From: an uncultured Lachnospiraceae bacterium
GTDB taxonomy: Bacteria; Bacillota; Clostridia; Lachnospirales; Lachnospiraceae
DNA length: 32,290 nt
Direction: 5' to 3'
Assembly: GCA_900550285.1 (NCBI GenBank)
Contig: URRW01000028.1
Span: 1 to 32,290 of the forward strand
In this document: positions 15,001 to 23,281 of the stretch, piece after piece
Layout of the letters: every line of letters begins with the position of its first letter
Position numbering within the stretch: the stretch's first letter is position 1
The notes under the pieces: generated by a model
What the model saw: only the letters and a program-made list of their open reading frames with translations
Databases searched by the model: none
Told to the model about the DNA's origin: nothing
Position numbers and translations under genes: made by a program

Positions 15001-16500
15001 GTGGGGACAGGAACGATTTATTATGTCAGCGATAGAAACGGGGATGACCGGAACGAGGGGACTTCAAAGGGACATCCGCTCAGAACGCTGGCTGCGGCAG
15101 AAGAAAAAGAACTGCATCCGGGAGATGAGATACGTCTGGAATGCGGTTCTGTTTTTTACAGACAGGCGCTTCACATCAGCGCGCAGGGGAGGAAGGATGC
15201 CCCGATCATAATTGGAAGTTATGGAGAGGGTAAAAAACCGCTCATTGCGTGCGGAGGAACTGGACTGTGGTATCAGAATTATGGGAAGCCTCTGGATGCC
15301 CCAACCCATGTGTGGCATGGATATGTGTCGTCAGCAGTGCTTTTATATGATTGTGAGCATATCCGGCTGGAGGGGATAGAAATCAGCAACGGCGGGATTT
15401 TGAGGGGCGAGCGATACAGTCAGGGAGACAGGCTGAACCGGACGGGGGTTGCGGTGATTGCGCAGAACCGTGGAACGCTTCACTGCATCGAGCTTTCAGA
15501 TCTCTATATCCATGACGTTAAGGGAAATGTGTACGATAAGCATTTAAATAACGGCGGGATTTACTGCAGCGCGCTGCAGCCGGAGAGGGAGAATGGAAAA
15601 ACGGCGCGGTTTGACGGGCTTTGGATCCATGACTGTGTGGTGGAAAACTGCAGCAGGTGGGGGATTGCGGCGGGTTATACCTATACGCATCCGTTTTTTA
15701 CGACGGCAAAGCTGCCGGATGATACGGTTAAAAAATACGGGCATGAAAATGTGCGGATTTCCAGAAATTTTGTGAAAAGCATCGGGGGCGACGGCATTAC
15801 GCCGATGTACTGCTTCCGGCCGGTCGTGGAGTACAATGTGGCGGAGGATGTTGCAAACGAGATCAACGACGAAATTTATACCGAAGCAGGGGAGCGCGCG
15901 GGGAAAACCGCGGCGGCAATCTGGCCGTGGAAGTGCAAGGATGCGCTGTTTGAGTATAATGAGGCGTATCATACATGCGATAATCAGGACGGGCAGGCGT
16001 GGGATGCAGATTCCGGGGACGGAACCATGTACCGCTTCAATTACAGCCATAACAATGCGGGAGGCTGCGTGATGTTCTGTGAGGGCGAAAGCGTCAACAA
16101 TGAATTTTGCTATAACATCAGCATGCTGGACGGGGGAGGCGTGATCAATCCGGCGAACAATCCGGACGCCCACATCCATCATAATACGTTTATTCTCGGA
16201 AACGGCGTCCCGTTTATCCGGCACAATATGTCGGGAGGGCACATGCTGGTGGAGGAAAATATCATTTACAATGCAGATGAAGAGCCGCGTTATGAGGATT
16301 GGAGCCACCAGACCAACTATGCGGTATACCGCAGAAACAGGTACTATCATTTCGAAAATCTGCCGGAGGATGACAAAGAAGGAGTCAGGTGCGGCAGGGA
16401 ACTTGTGGCAGAGCCGCTTTCCGGGCCGGTTTCGACAGACGGGAAGACACATCCGCGGGAGCAATTTTTAGGAATGCTGCGGACAGAAAAGGGGAATTGA
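15001..16500 (+). CDS. Right-handed parallel beta-helix protein, possible glycan-active enzyme
   Basis: The 499-residue protein opens with TIYYVSDRNGDDRNEGTS, then LRTLAAAE and GDEIRLECGSVF, the usual entry to pectate-lyase-like beta-helix proteins. Repeated short strands rich in Asn, Gly and His follow (RLEGIEISNGG, CIELSDLYIHDVKGN, GLWIHDCVVENCSRWG, FEYNEAYHTC, MYRFNYSHNNAGG). Families with this fold include polysaccharide lyases and glycoside hydrolases; catalytic residues cannot be assigned by eye. No signal peptide is present, so it should act inside the cell on an imported oligosaccharide. GTG 15001 has GGAAAGGG seven bases upstream, and an in-frame stop at 14959 leaves no other good start. 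It precedes an importer and is probably its functional partner. Confidence 0.75.
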   Translation: MGTGTIYYVSDRNGDDRNEGTSKGHPLRTLAAAEEKELHPGDEIRLECGSVFYRQALHISAQGRKDAPIIIGSYGEGKKPLIACGGTGLWYQNYGKPLDAPTHVWHGYVSSAVLLYDCEHIRLEGIEISNGGILRGERYSQGDRLNRTGVAVIAQNRGTLHCIELSDLYIHDVKGNVYDKHLNNGGIYCSALQPERENGKTARFDGLWIHDCVVENCSRWGIAAGYTYTHPFFTTAKLPDDTVKKYGHENVRISRNFVKSIGGDGITPMYCFRPVVEYNVAEDVANEINDEIYTEAGERAGKTAAAIWPWKCKDALFEYNEAYHTCDNQDGQAWDADSGDGTMYRFNYSHNNAGGCVMFCEGESVNNEFCYNISMLDGGGVINPANNPDAHIHHNTFILGNGVPFIRHNMSGGHMLVEENIIYNADEEPRYEDWSHQTNYAVYRRNRYYHFENLPEDDKEGVRCGRELVAEPLSGPVSTDGKTHPREQFLGMLRTEKGN

Positions 16501-16510
16501 ATGTGCTTTT

Positions 16511-16523
16511 TGAAAGCATTTCA
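16511..16523. promoter_or_regulatory. Palindrome TGAAAGCATTTCA ahead of the sugar-binding protein
   Basis: TGAAA-GCA-TTTCA is a perfect 5-bp symmetric site 57 bp before the start of the binding-protein gene. It resembles a degenerate catabolite-response element but lacks the central CG. Operator function is inferred only from symmetry and place. Confidence 0.3.
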
Positions 16524-16580
16524 ATGATAGAAACAAGTAGTTCAAGCAAGGATTCAAACAGTTGAAGAAAGGGAAATGGT

Positions 16581-17927
16581 ATGAAAAAAAGATTTTTATC
16601 GGCAGTATTGGCAGGAGTAACTGCTACGGCGATGCTGATGGCCGGATGCGGCAGCAGCGAGGCTCCGGCAGCAGCGGAGACAGAGAAAGCGTCTGAGGCA
16701 GTTCAGACAGAGGCGGCAGAGAGCGATGCAGCCGCAGCAGGGACAGAGGAAAAGGCAGACGCGGCAGGCGGCGAAGTAAAAGAGCTGACCTATTGGTCCA
16801 TGTGGAACTCCACAGAGGGGCAGGCGAAGGTAATTCAGGAAGCTGCCGACGCTTATGAGCAGGAAACCGGCGTCCACATCAATATCGAGTGGAAGGGCCG
16901 CGACATCAAGACGCTGATCGGGCCTGCACTGGACGCGGGAGAAGACGTTGATATTTTTGATACCGACTACATGATGCTGACACAGCAGAACGACAAGTAT
17001 CTGGCAGACCTGACAGAGATGGCAGCCGCTGCAGATTACGAGAAGCACGTGATGCCGATCCTTTTGGAGAACGCAAAAGAGTGGAGCAACGGCAAGTTAA
17101 AGGTAATGCCTTACCAGCCCTACACAACCGGTATCTGGTATGACAAGGCGATGTTTGAGAATGTGGGCGTAACAGAGACACCCGAGACCTTCGACGAGCT
17201 TCTGGCAGTATGCGAGCAGTTAAAGGCATCCGGCGTAAACCCGATGACATGTAACTCCGACGGCGTAACACTGCTTTACGGTTATCAGCTGGCACGCTAC
17301 GTTGGACAGGACAAGGTAATCGAGATCCTGGACAACGCTGACTGGGCAAATGTTCCTGAGGCAAAGAAGGCTGCGGACGACATCCATACATTATTTGAAA
17401 AAGGCTACATGTCCGAATATGCTCCTGCAAACTATCCGGAAGGCCAGAATGAGATCGGCTTCGGCGAAAGCTGCATGATCCTGAACGCATCCTGGATTCC
17501 GAACGAGATCAACCAGAACACCGGCGCAACAGTTGACTGGGGCTTCTTCCCATGGCCGAGCGTAGAAGGCGGCGTTGACGGAGCAGAGGCTTCCATGGTA
17601 GGCGCACAGGGCTTCGGTATCGTTGACAAGAGCGACGCGAAGCAGGAAGCGTTTGACTTCATCCTTTCCGTTGTAACCGGCGAAAACGACCTGAAGATGG
17701 CAGAAGCAGTATCCTCTATCCCCGCAGATACAGAGAACACAGAGTGGCCTGAAGCTGTAAAGGGTGCAGAGCCTTACTTCAAGAACATGACAAAGACATA
17801 TGAGTGGGCAGTTGGTCTTGAGAACAACGCTACCTACAAAGAGATCCTTCAGGACAACCTGATCAAACTGACAAAGCTTGAGCTGGATGGTCAGGGCTTC
17901 ATCGATGCGATGGCAGCGTCCAAATAA
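16581..17927 (+). CDS. Carbohydrate ABC transporter substrate-binding lipoprotein
   Basis: Extracellular solute receptor of 448 residues, anchored by a lipid. The signal peptide MKKRFLSAVLAGVTATAMLMAGC ends in lipobox LMAGC, with Cys23 lipidated. An Ala/Glu-rich linker (24-65) leads to the binding domain, which starts near KELTYWSMWNSTEGQ, a typical family-1 sugar-binding opening, with aromatic residues throughout. AAAGGG lies seven bases before the ATG. It is followed by two permease genes after 58 bp, and all three likely form one unit with the beta-helix gene 80 bp upstream. The sugar cannot be read from the sequence. Confidence 0.93.
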   Translation: MKKRFLSAVLAGVTATAMLMAGCGSSEAPAAAETEKASEAVQTEAAESDAAAAGTEEKADAAGGEVKELTYWSMWNSTEGQAKVIQEAADAYEQETGVHINIEWKGRDIKTLIGPALDAGEDVDIFDTDYMMLTQQNDKYLADLTEMAAAADYEKHVMPILLENAKEWSNGKLKVMPYQPYTTGIWYDKAMFENVGVTETPETFDELLAVCEQLKASGVNPMTCNSDGVTLLYGYQLARYVGQDKVIEILDNADWANVPEAKKAADDIHTLFEKGYMSEYAPANYPEGQNEIGFGESCMILNASWIPNEINQNTGATVDWGFFPWPSVEGGVDGAEASMVGAQGFGIVDKSDAKQEAFDFILSVVTGENDLKMAEAVSSIPADTENTEWPEAVKGAEPYFKNMTKTYEWAVGLENNATYKEILQDNLIKLTKLELDGQGFIDAMAASK

Positions 17928-17985
17928 AGAATAGGAAAAGCCGTTCGGACTCTGAGCCGGATTTTCGGTGAAAGGAGAAAAAATT

Positions 17986-18891
17986 GTGAAACAAAACAAA
18001 AAAATGATAATATGCTTTTTGACTCCTGCATTGATATTCTTTGTCGCTGCATTTTTGTATCCGATCTGCAGAACCGTGGTCATGAGCTTTTTCAAAGTCG
18101 AATCAGTCAGTGATCCGGTCAGCCTGTGGGAATTTGTCGGGCTTTCCAACTTCATGTCCCTGGCACAGACAAAGATCTTTCAGGTAGCGATGATGAATAT
18201 GCTGAAAATCTGGCTCATCGGCGGCATTATCGTTTTGGCGATAGCGCTTTTGTTCGCGGCGATCCTCACAAGCGGGATCGCAGGCAAAAGCGTTTACCGG
18301 GCGATCATTTACATTCCGAATATCATCAATGCAGTTGCGATGTCCACGATGTGGATCAACTATGTGTACAACAAGCGTTTCGGCCTGTTACATACGTTTT
18401 TTGAATGGATCGGGGCAGATACCCTTGCAAAGACCGACTATATGAACGGTTCCATCAAGTTTGTGTCCCTTCTGATCGCCTTCTGCTTCGGCTCTGTCGG
18501 CTATTTCATGCTGATCTTCATGAGCGGGATCGAGCAGATACCGGGCGATGTGTTTGAAGCCGCGACGATCGACGGCGCGGGAAAGATCAAACAGTTTTTC
18601 CGGATCACGCTTCCTCTTTTGAAGCGGACGTTCAAGACCTGCCTGACCTTCTGGACGGTCAGCGTCGTGGGATTCTTTGTATGGAGCCAGATGTGGAGCG
18701 CGCCCATGGCGAGCGAGCTGTCCACGATCACGCCGTTTGTCTACATGTATAACGTGACGTTCGGCACGCTGGGCAATGCGGAAAGAGACGGCGGACTCGG
18801 AGCGGCAGTCGGCGTTGTGATGGCACTTGTTGTTTTGCTGGTATTCTTTGTGATGAACCGTCTGATCAAAGATGATGATCTGGAACTGTAA
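17986..18891 (+). CDS. Sugar ABC transporter permease, MalF/UgpA type
   Basis: First of two membrane subunits of the importer. GTG 17986 is chosen because AAGGAGA (17972-17978) is well placed; the in-frame GTG 18 bp earlier overlaps this site. The 301 residues have about six helices, the first being MIICFLTPALIFFVAAFLYP. The EAA loop that docks on the ATPase reads EAATIDGAGKIKQFFRITLP. The stop codon is 13 bp before the next start. No ATP-binding gene lies nearby, so a shared MsmK-like ATPase is presumably encoded elsewhere. Confidence 0.93.
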   Translation: MKQNKKMIICFLTPALIFFVAAFLYPICRTVVMSFFKVESVSDPVSLWEFVGLSNFMSLAQTKIFQVAMMNMLKIWLIGGIIVLAIALLFAAILTSGIAGKSVYRAIIYIPNIINAVAMSTMWINYVYNKRFGLLHTFFEWIGADTLAKTDYMNGSIKFVSLLIAFCFGSVGYFMLIFMSGIEQIPGDVFEAATIDGAGKIKQFFRITLPLLKRTFKTCLTFWTVSVVGFFVWSQMWSAPMASELSTITPFVYMYNVTFGTLGNAERDGGLGAAVGVVMALVVLLVFFVMNRLIKDDDLEL

Positions 18892-18904
18892 GGAAGGTGT
18901 GAAA

Positions 18905-19774
18905 ATGAAAGAACATAAAGGAAGAATTTCCCGTACGGGGATAAAAAAGCAGTTAAGGCTGCTTCCGGGCCATCTGATCGTAGGTCTGTGGTCGCTTTTC
19001 ACGCTGGCGATGCTGTTCTGGATCCTGGCGGCGAGCCTTTCGACTTCGCCGGAGATCATGCAGGGAAAAGCGCTGAAATTTGAATCGGGCCTGCACTTTG
19101 AAAACTATGTGAGGGCGTGGTCGGCAAACAGCATTTCCATATTTTTCATGAATTCCCTTCTGTATGCGGTCAGCGCAATGGTCGGATCGATCCTGATCAG
19201 CGCGCCTGCGGCATACGTGCTTGCGAGATTTGTATTTAAGGGAAATGTTGTGATCAAGAGCGGCTTCGTTACGGCGATGAGCATTCCGCAGATCATGATC
19301 GTGCTGCCGCTGTTTTCGATGGCGACAAGGGCGCATCTGTCCGGTTCCAAGATCGTGCTGATCCTTTTGTACATCGGAATGCAGATCCCGTATACGACGA
19401 CCTTTTTGCTGGCGTCGTTTGCAAGCCTGTCCAGAGTGTATGAGGAGGCTGCCGCGATCGACGGCTGCAGCCCGATGAAAACCTTCTGGAAGATCATGCT
19501 TCCTCTGGCGCAGCCGGGAATCGTGACGGTGGGGATTTTCAATTTCATGAACGTATGGAACGAATATTTCCTGTCCCTGATCTTTGCTTCGTCCGAAAAG
19601 AACATGTCGGTAGGACCCGGTTTAAAGAGTGTCCTGACCTCCATGCAGTACACGGGCGACTGGGGCGGACTGTTCGCAGCCGTTGTAATCGTATTTTTAC
19701 CGACGTTGTTATTGTTCGTGCTGCTGTCCAAGATGATCATCGGAGGAATCACCAATGGCGGCGTGAAGGGATAA
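18905..19774 (+). CDS. Sugar ABC transporter permease, MalG/UgpE type
   Basis: Second membrane subunit. ATG 18905 has AAGGAAGG (18890-18897) seven bases upstream; a longer frame from 18872 overlaps the previous gene and is rejected. The 289 residues begin with a helix at LIVGLWSLFTLAMLFWILAA, and the EAA loop is EEAAAIDGCSPMKTFWKIML. FNFMNVWNEYFLSLIF is typical of the MalG group. It is the last gene of the importer unit. Confidence 0.93.
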   Translation: MKEHKGRISRTGIKKQLRLLPGHLIVGLWSLFTLAMLFWILAASLSTSPEIMQGKALKFESGLHFENYVRAWSANSISIFFMNSLLYAVSAMVGSILISAPAAYVLARFVFKGNVVIKSGFVTAMSIPQIMIVLPLFSMATRAHLSGSKIVLILLYIGMQIPYTTTFLLASFASLSRVYEEAAAIDGCSPMKTFWKIMLPLAQPGIVTVGIFNFMNVWNEYFLSLIFASSEKNMSVGPGLKSVLTSMQYTGDWGGLFAAVVIVFLPTLLLFVLLSKMIIGGITNGGVKG

Positions 19775-19824
19775 AAGACCGGGAGAGCGGATATGGGCGC
19801 GCATGTGTGACAACGGAAACCGCG

Positions 19825-19852
19825 TTCATAAACTGTTCATATATCCTTAACG
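19825..19852 (+). promoter_or_regulatory. PhoP-box-like direct repeats
   Basis: TTCATA (19825-19830), TTCATA (19836-19841) and TTAACG (19847-19852) recur with an exact 11-bp period. The first two fit the Bacillus PhoP hexamer TT(A/C/T)A(C/T)A fully and the third at five of six. Weaker in-phase units (TTTTTT at 19858, CTCATG at 19869, TCCATT at 19880) continue toward a TATACT box. Phosphate control is inferred from this match. Confidence 0.45.
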
Positions 19853-19871
19853 GAATGTTTTTTGGCGGCTC

Positions 19872-19900
19872 ATGTTTTATCCATTTTCGTTTTTTATACT
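19872..19900 (+). promoter_or_regulatory. Activator-type promoter of a possible small RNA
   Basis: TATACT (19895-19900) is a good -10. The hexamer 17 bp upstream, ATGTTT (19872-19877), is a poor -35, as expected for an activator-dependent promoter. The PhoP-like repeats lie upstream in phase. A start near 19907 is predicted. Confidence 0.4.
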
Positions 19901-19906
19901 AAGACC

Positions 19907-20021
19907 ATAAAATACAACAGCACCAAAAGACAATAACAATAAACTTGTTGAAATAGCTTTTTCATAATAATGCCAGGCAGGACAGCTGCCTGGCATCCTC
20001 CCTTTTTGGGGGGATTTTTTT
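19907..20021 (+). ncRNA. Candidate small RNA, possibly phosphate-regulated
   Basis: From the predicted start, about 60 bases of A-rich unstructured sequence with a small AACAA/TTGTT hairpin (19935-19949) lead into two stems. One is the perfect 11-bp stem 19970-19980/19986-19996. The next is a terminator ending at 20021. No ribosome site plus start codon is seen in it, and the next gene is more than 240 bp away behind terminators. Length and layout are those of a bacterial small RNA. It could instead be the leftover leader of a lost phosphate-regulated gene. Confidence 0.35.
19970..20021 (+). terminator. Tandem hairpins ending in a T-tract
   Basis: ATGCCAGGCAG (19970-19980) pairs perfectly with CTGCCTGGCAT (19986-19996). 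Overlapping it, ATCCTCCC (19995-20002) pairs with GGGGGGAT (20008-20015) with one G-U pair, and seven T (20015-20021) follow. It ends the candidate small RNA and read-through from the importer genes. The T-tract is shared with repeat copy B. Confidence 0.75.
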
Positions 20022-20147
20022 ATTCGGCAGGAAAGGAACTTTTCTGCCGAATAAAAAAATACGCTTATGCGCACTCGCGCGAAGGGAGCTTATTGCCTGA
20101 CGGCAAACGCGCTCGGCGCGGGTGTGCGCCAAGGCGCACCCTTTTTT
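20015..20147 (+). repeat. Structured dispersed repeat, copy B
   Basis: It opens with a 21-bp inverted repeat, arms 20015-20035 and 20039-20059 with one G-U pair and a GAA loop. The same small hairpins as copy A follow, and it ends in GTGCGCC-AA-GGCGCAC and a six-T run (20142-20147). 44 consecutive bases (20092-20135) match copy A exactly. It starts in the T-tract of a terminator, as copies A and C do. Confidence 0.85.
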
Positions 20148-20183
20148 AATGTGTCCCCTTTTTTTGATGCGAACACTTTTGAT

Positions 20184-20212
20184 TTGACAGAAGGGTATAC
20201 AGGCGGTATCAT
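20184..20212 (+). promoter_or_regulatory. Promoter of the cardiolipin synthase gene
   Basis: A perfect TTGACA (20184-20189) and TATCAT (20207-20212) are 17 bp apart. The start would be near 20219, leaving about 50 bases before ATG 20269. It rules out the in-frame ATG at 20227, which would lie only eight bases into the transcript. Confidence 0.75.
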
Positions 20213-20268
20213 GCTGATAGGATAGAATGAGGCGGCGGAGAACGAGAAAATGCGGAATGGAGATTAAA

Positions 20269-21810
20269 ATGCGTACAGAAGAAAAAACAGAAGTAAAAAA
20301 CAGCGTCGGACGGCTGATATTCGTGATTCTTTCCGTTGCAGTGCAGGTCGGCTGGCTGCTCGTGATGTTTATGCGGCTGAACCGGTATTCCACGTGGATC
20401 GCGGTAGGCAGCAGCATCCTTTCGGTAGTCGCGGTATTGTTTATATACGGGAGCCGCAGGAATGCCGCCTTTAAAATGCCGTGGATCATCATTATCCTGG
20501 CATTTCCCGTGCTGGGGATCTGCCTGTATCTTTTGATGGGACGCCCGGAGATCACAAAGCCGATGCAGAGGCGTCTGGATGTGATCGACGGGGAGCTGGC
20601 GCAGTGGCTTGAGCAGGATGAAGCGACGTTTCAGCGTCTGGAGGAAACGGATCTGCGGCTGGCAAACCAGTCCCGCTATATTTGGAAATGCGGCAAATAT
20701 CCGGTGTGGCAGAATACGGACGTAGTGTTTTACGCGGAAGCGGAAGAGGGCTTTGCCGCGCAGAAGCGCGAGCTGGAAAAGGCGGAAAAATTTATTTTCA
20801 TGGAATATCACGCCATCGAGGATGCCGAAGCCTTTGGGGAGATCAAGGAAATTTTGATCCGCAAGGCGGCGGAGGGCGTGGAGGTCCGTATTTTTTATGA
20901 CGATATGGGAAGCATCGGCTTTATCAATACGGATTTTATCCATAGGATGGAGGAGCACGGGATCAAGTGCCGTGTATTCAACCGCGTGATCCCGTTTCTG
21001 CGGGTGTTCATGAACAACCGCGACCACAGAAAGATCACGGTCGTGGACGGCAGGGTGGGCTTTACCGGCGGCTACAATCTGGCGAACGAGTATTTTAACA
21101 TTACCCATCCTTACGGGCGCTGGAAGGATACGGGCGTGCGGCTCGAGGGAGCGGCGGTGCAGAACCTGACGGTCATGTTTCTGGAAATGTGGAACGCGAT
21201 CGAAAAGACCGATACCGGATATGAGCAGTATTTCCCGAAGATCACATGGAACGCGTCGGAGACGGGATTTGTACAGCCCTACGCGGACAGCCCTTTAGAC
21301 GGCGAGCCGGTGGGCGAAAACGTCTATATGGACGTGATCAAAAATGCAGCCCGGTATTTGTATTTTACAACGCCGTACCTGATCATCAGCGACGAGATGA
21401 GCAGGGAGCTTTGTCAGGCGGCAAAAAGAGGGGTGGACGTGCGCATCATCACGCCGGGCATTCCGGACAAGCCGCTGGTATTCCGCGTAACCCGTTCCTA
21501 TTATGCGCAGCTGGCAGCCTGCGGCGTGCGGATCTTTGAATATACGCCGGGCTTTATCCACGCCAAGCAGTGCGTGTCGGACGATGTGACGGCGACGGTG
21601 GGCACGATCAACCTGGATTACAGAAGCCTGTATTTCCATTTTGAAAATGGCGTGCTTTTACATGGCTGCCGTGCGGTTGCGGATGTAAAGAAGGATTTTG
21701 AAAACCTGTTCCCGCAGTGCCATGAGGTAACGGAGCAGTACAGAAGCGGAAGAAAGACGGCGGTCAGGATCGGGCAGTGCCTGCTTCGGCTGATCGCGCC
21801 GCTTTTGTAA
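20269..21810 (+). CDS. cls: Cardiolipin synthase
   Basis: Membrane phospholipase-D-family enzyme that joins two phosphatidylglycerols into cardiolipin. From ATG 20269, with GGAG six bases upstream and consistent with the promoter, it has 513 residues. Hydrophobic segments lie at about 14-35, 43-60 and 72-90. The two catalytic HKD motifs are H253-R-K255 with D260 (DHRKITVVDGRVGFTGG) and H431-A-K433 (FIHAKQCVSDD), each followed by the GxN segment (GGYNLANEY, GTINLDYRSL). It is transcribed alone from a strong promoter; a hairpin follows it. Confidence 0.93.
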   Translation: MRTEEKTEVKNSVGRLIFVILSVAVQVGWLLVMFMRLNRYSTWIAVGSSILSVVAVLFIYGSRRNAAFKMPWIIIILAFPVLGICLYLLMGRPEITKPMQRRLDVIDGELAQWLEQDEATFQRLEETDLRLANQSRYIWKCGKYPVWQNTDVVFYAEAEEGFAAQKRELEKAEKFIFMEYHAIEDAEAFGEIKEILIRKAAEGVEVRIFYDDMGSIGFINTDFIHRMEEHGIKCRVFNRVIPFLRVFMNNRDHRKITVVDGRVGFTGGYNLANEYFNITHPYGRWKDTGVRLEGAAVQNLTVMFLEMWNAIEKTDTGYEQYFPKITWNASETGFVQPYADSPLDGEPVGENVYMDVIKNAARYLYFTTPYLIISDEMSRELCQAAKRGVDVRIITPGIPDKPLVFRVTRSYYAQLAACGVRIFEYTPGFIHAKQCVSDDVTATVGTINLDYRSLYFHFENGVLLHGCRAVADVKKDFENLFPQCHEVTEQYRSGRKTAVRIGQCLLRLIAPLL

Positions 21811-21822
21811 GGAGTTTAATGG

Positions 21823-21863
21823 TTCAGGACGGCGCAAAGGCACGTCCTGAATTGTTATAAATA
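21823..21863 (+). terminator. Terminator of cls
   Basis: TTCAGGACG (21823-21831) and CGTCCTGAA (21843-21851) form a perfect 9-bp stem with an 11-base loop. TTGTTATAAATATTTTTT follows, a loose T-rich tail. The fucosidase ribosome site comes soon after, so some read-through into that gene is plausible. Confidence 0.55.
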
Positions 21864-21886
21864 TTTTTTCCTGGGAGGAAAGGGCA

Positions 21887-23197
21887 ATGAACGAGGCAAT
21901 CTGGAAGAGGACAGAGTGGTACAGAGAGGCGAGATTCGGCATGTTCATTCACTGGGGGCTGTATGCGATCCCGGCGGCGGGCGAATGGATCATGTCAACG
22001 AACCGGATGACGAAGGAGGAATATGAAAAATATTTCGAGGAGTTCGATCCGGTGGATTTTGACCCGAGGGCGTGGGCGAAGGCGGCGCGCAGGGCAGGCA
22101 TGAAATATGCGGTCATGACGGCGAAGCACCACGACGGCTTCTGCCTGTTTGATTCGGCGCTGACCGATTACAAGGCGACGAATACGAAGGCGGGAAGGGA
22201 TCTGGTGCGGGAGTATCTGGACGCGTTCCGGGCGGAAGGGTTAAAGGTCGGGCTGTATTATTCGCTTCTGGACTGGCATCATCCGGATTATCCAAAATAC
22301 GGCGACTGGCATCATCCGATGCGGGGCAACGAGGCGTTTAAAGACGATGTATATGATTTCGACAATTATCTGAAGTATATGCACGGTCAGGTAAAGGAGC
22401 TTGTGACCAACTACGGGAAGCTGGATCTTTTATGGTTTGATTTTTCCTATGGGGATATGTGCGAGGAAAAATGGAAGGCGGCGGAGCTGATTGAGATGGT
22501 GCGCACCTATCAGCCGGACGTTCTGATCGATAACCGTCTGGAAGGCTCCGGCGAGAAAAACGGAAGCATCGTAACCGATGATCCCCTGCCCTACAGCGGC
22601 GATTTTGCAAGCCCGGAGCAGATCATCCCGCCCTACGGCGTAGTGGATGAGAAGGGCAGGCCGATCCCGTGGGAGCTGTGCGCGACGATGAACAACCACT
22701 GGGGCTACTGCAGCTTTGACAACACGTTTAAGTCCCCGCAGATGCTTGTCAGAAAACTGGTGGAGTGCGTAAGCAAGGGCGGCAATATGCTTTTGAACGT
22801 GGGACCTGACGCGAAGGGCAATATCCCGGCAAAGAGCATCGAAATTTTGGAAGAGATCGGGAAGTGGATGGAGAAAAACGCAAAGAGCATTTACGGCTGC
22901 GGGATTTCCGAATTTGCAAAGCCCGAATGGGGACGTTACACCCAAAAAGGAAACTGCGTGTACGCGCATGTGTATGAAGAGCCGCTTGGGGCGCTGGCGC
23001 TTTACGGCATCGCGCCGGAACGGATCGAATCCATCCGGAATCTTGCGGACGGCAGCCAGGTGCGTCTGAGCGAGGCATGGAATACGACGCTGTACCGCGA
23101 CGTGGCGTTTGCCTATTACGGGGAGGATCCGGTGTTCTGCTATCCGCTGCCGGATCAGACGGACACGGTGTTTGAGATCAGATTGAAGGAAGTGTAA
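21887..23197 (+). CDS. GH29 alpha-L-fucosidase, cytoplasmic
   Basis: Hydrolase that removes alpha-linked L-fucose from glycans by a retaining mechanism. The 436-residue protein starts in the catalytic barrel with ARFGMFIHWGLYAIPAAGEW. It carries AKHHDGFCLFDS (79-90) and the probable nucleophile Asp185 in LLWFDFSYGD, with GGNMLLNVGPDAKGNIP later in the barrel. Only a short C-terminal beta domain of about 80 residues follows. No signal peptide is present, so it acts on imported fucosylated oligosaccharides. The start has GGGAGGAAAGGG close upstream. It is 2.1 kb downstream of the ABC importer, separated by terminators and cls, so a shared role is likely but not certain. Confidence 0.92.
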   Translation: MNEAIWKRTEWYREARFGMFIHWGLYAIPAAGEWIMSTNRMTKEEYEKYFEEFDPVDFDPRAWAKAARRAGMKYAVMTAKHHDGFCLFDSALTDYKATNTKAGRDLVREYLDAFRAEGLKVGLYYSLLDWHHPDYPKYGDWHHPMRGNEAFKDDVYDFDNYLKYMHGQVKELVTNYGKLDLLWFDFSYGDMCEEKWKAAELIEMVRTYQPDVLIDNRLEGSGEKNGSIVTDDPLPYSGDFASPEQIIPPYGVVDEKGRPIPWELCATMNNHWGYCSFDNTFKSPQMLVRKLVECVSKGGNMLLNVGPDAKGNIPAKSIEILEEIGKWMEKNAKSIYGCGISEFAKPEWGRYTQKGNCVYAHVYEEPLGALALYGIAPERIESIRNLADGSQVRLSEAWNTTLYRDVAFAYYGEDPVFCYPLPDQTDTVFEIRLKEV

Positions 23198-23241
23198 AAA
23201 TCCGGGAATCCGTATTTTGCGGGCGGATCAGGGGATAAAAC

Positions 23242-23276
23242 GGGCGGCAGACCGGGAAAATACCGGTGTGCCGCCC
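23242..23276 (-). terminator. Terminator between convergent fucosidase and cyclophilin genes
   Basis: GGGCGGCA (23242-23249) and TGCCGCCC (23269-23276) are complementary, with an inner ACCGG/CCGGT stem around GAAAATA. On the minus strand the stem is followed by GTTTTAT, so it mainly serves the cyclophilin gene. It also hinders rightward read-through. Confidence 0.65.
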
Positions 23277-23281
23277 TGAAA

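Noticed and set aside
19877..20074. Minus-strand frame ending in a hydrophobic stretch (STSLLLLSFGAVVFYGLS)
   Set aside because: It looks like a small membrane peptide and one extra A in an A-run would give an ATG-started 29-residue version. As read, there is no in-frame start with a ribosome site, it crosses two strong hairpins, and the plus-strand Pho-like promoter explains the AT-rich stretch better.
20227..20268. Longer start for cardiolipin synthase at 20227 or 20257
   Set aside because: Position 20227 is only about eight bases after the predicted transcription start and has no suitable ribosome site; the 20257 ATG overlaps the GGAG that serves 20269.
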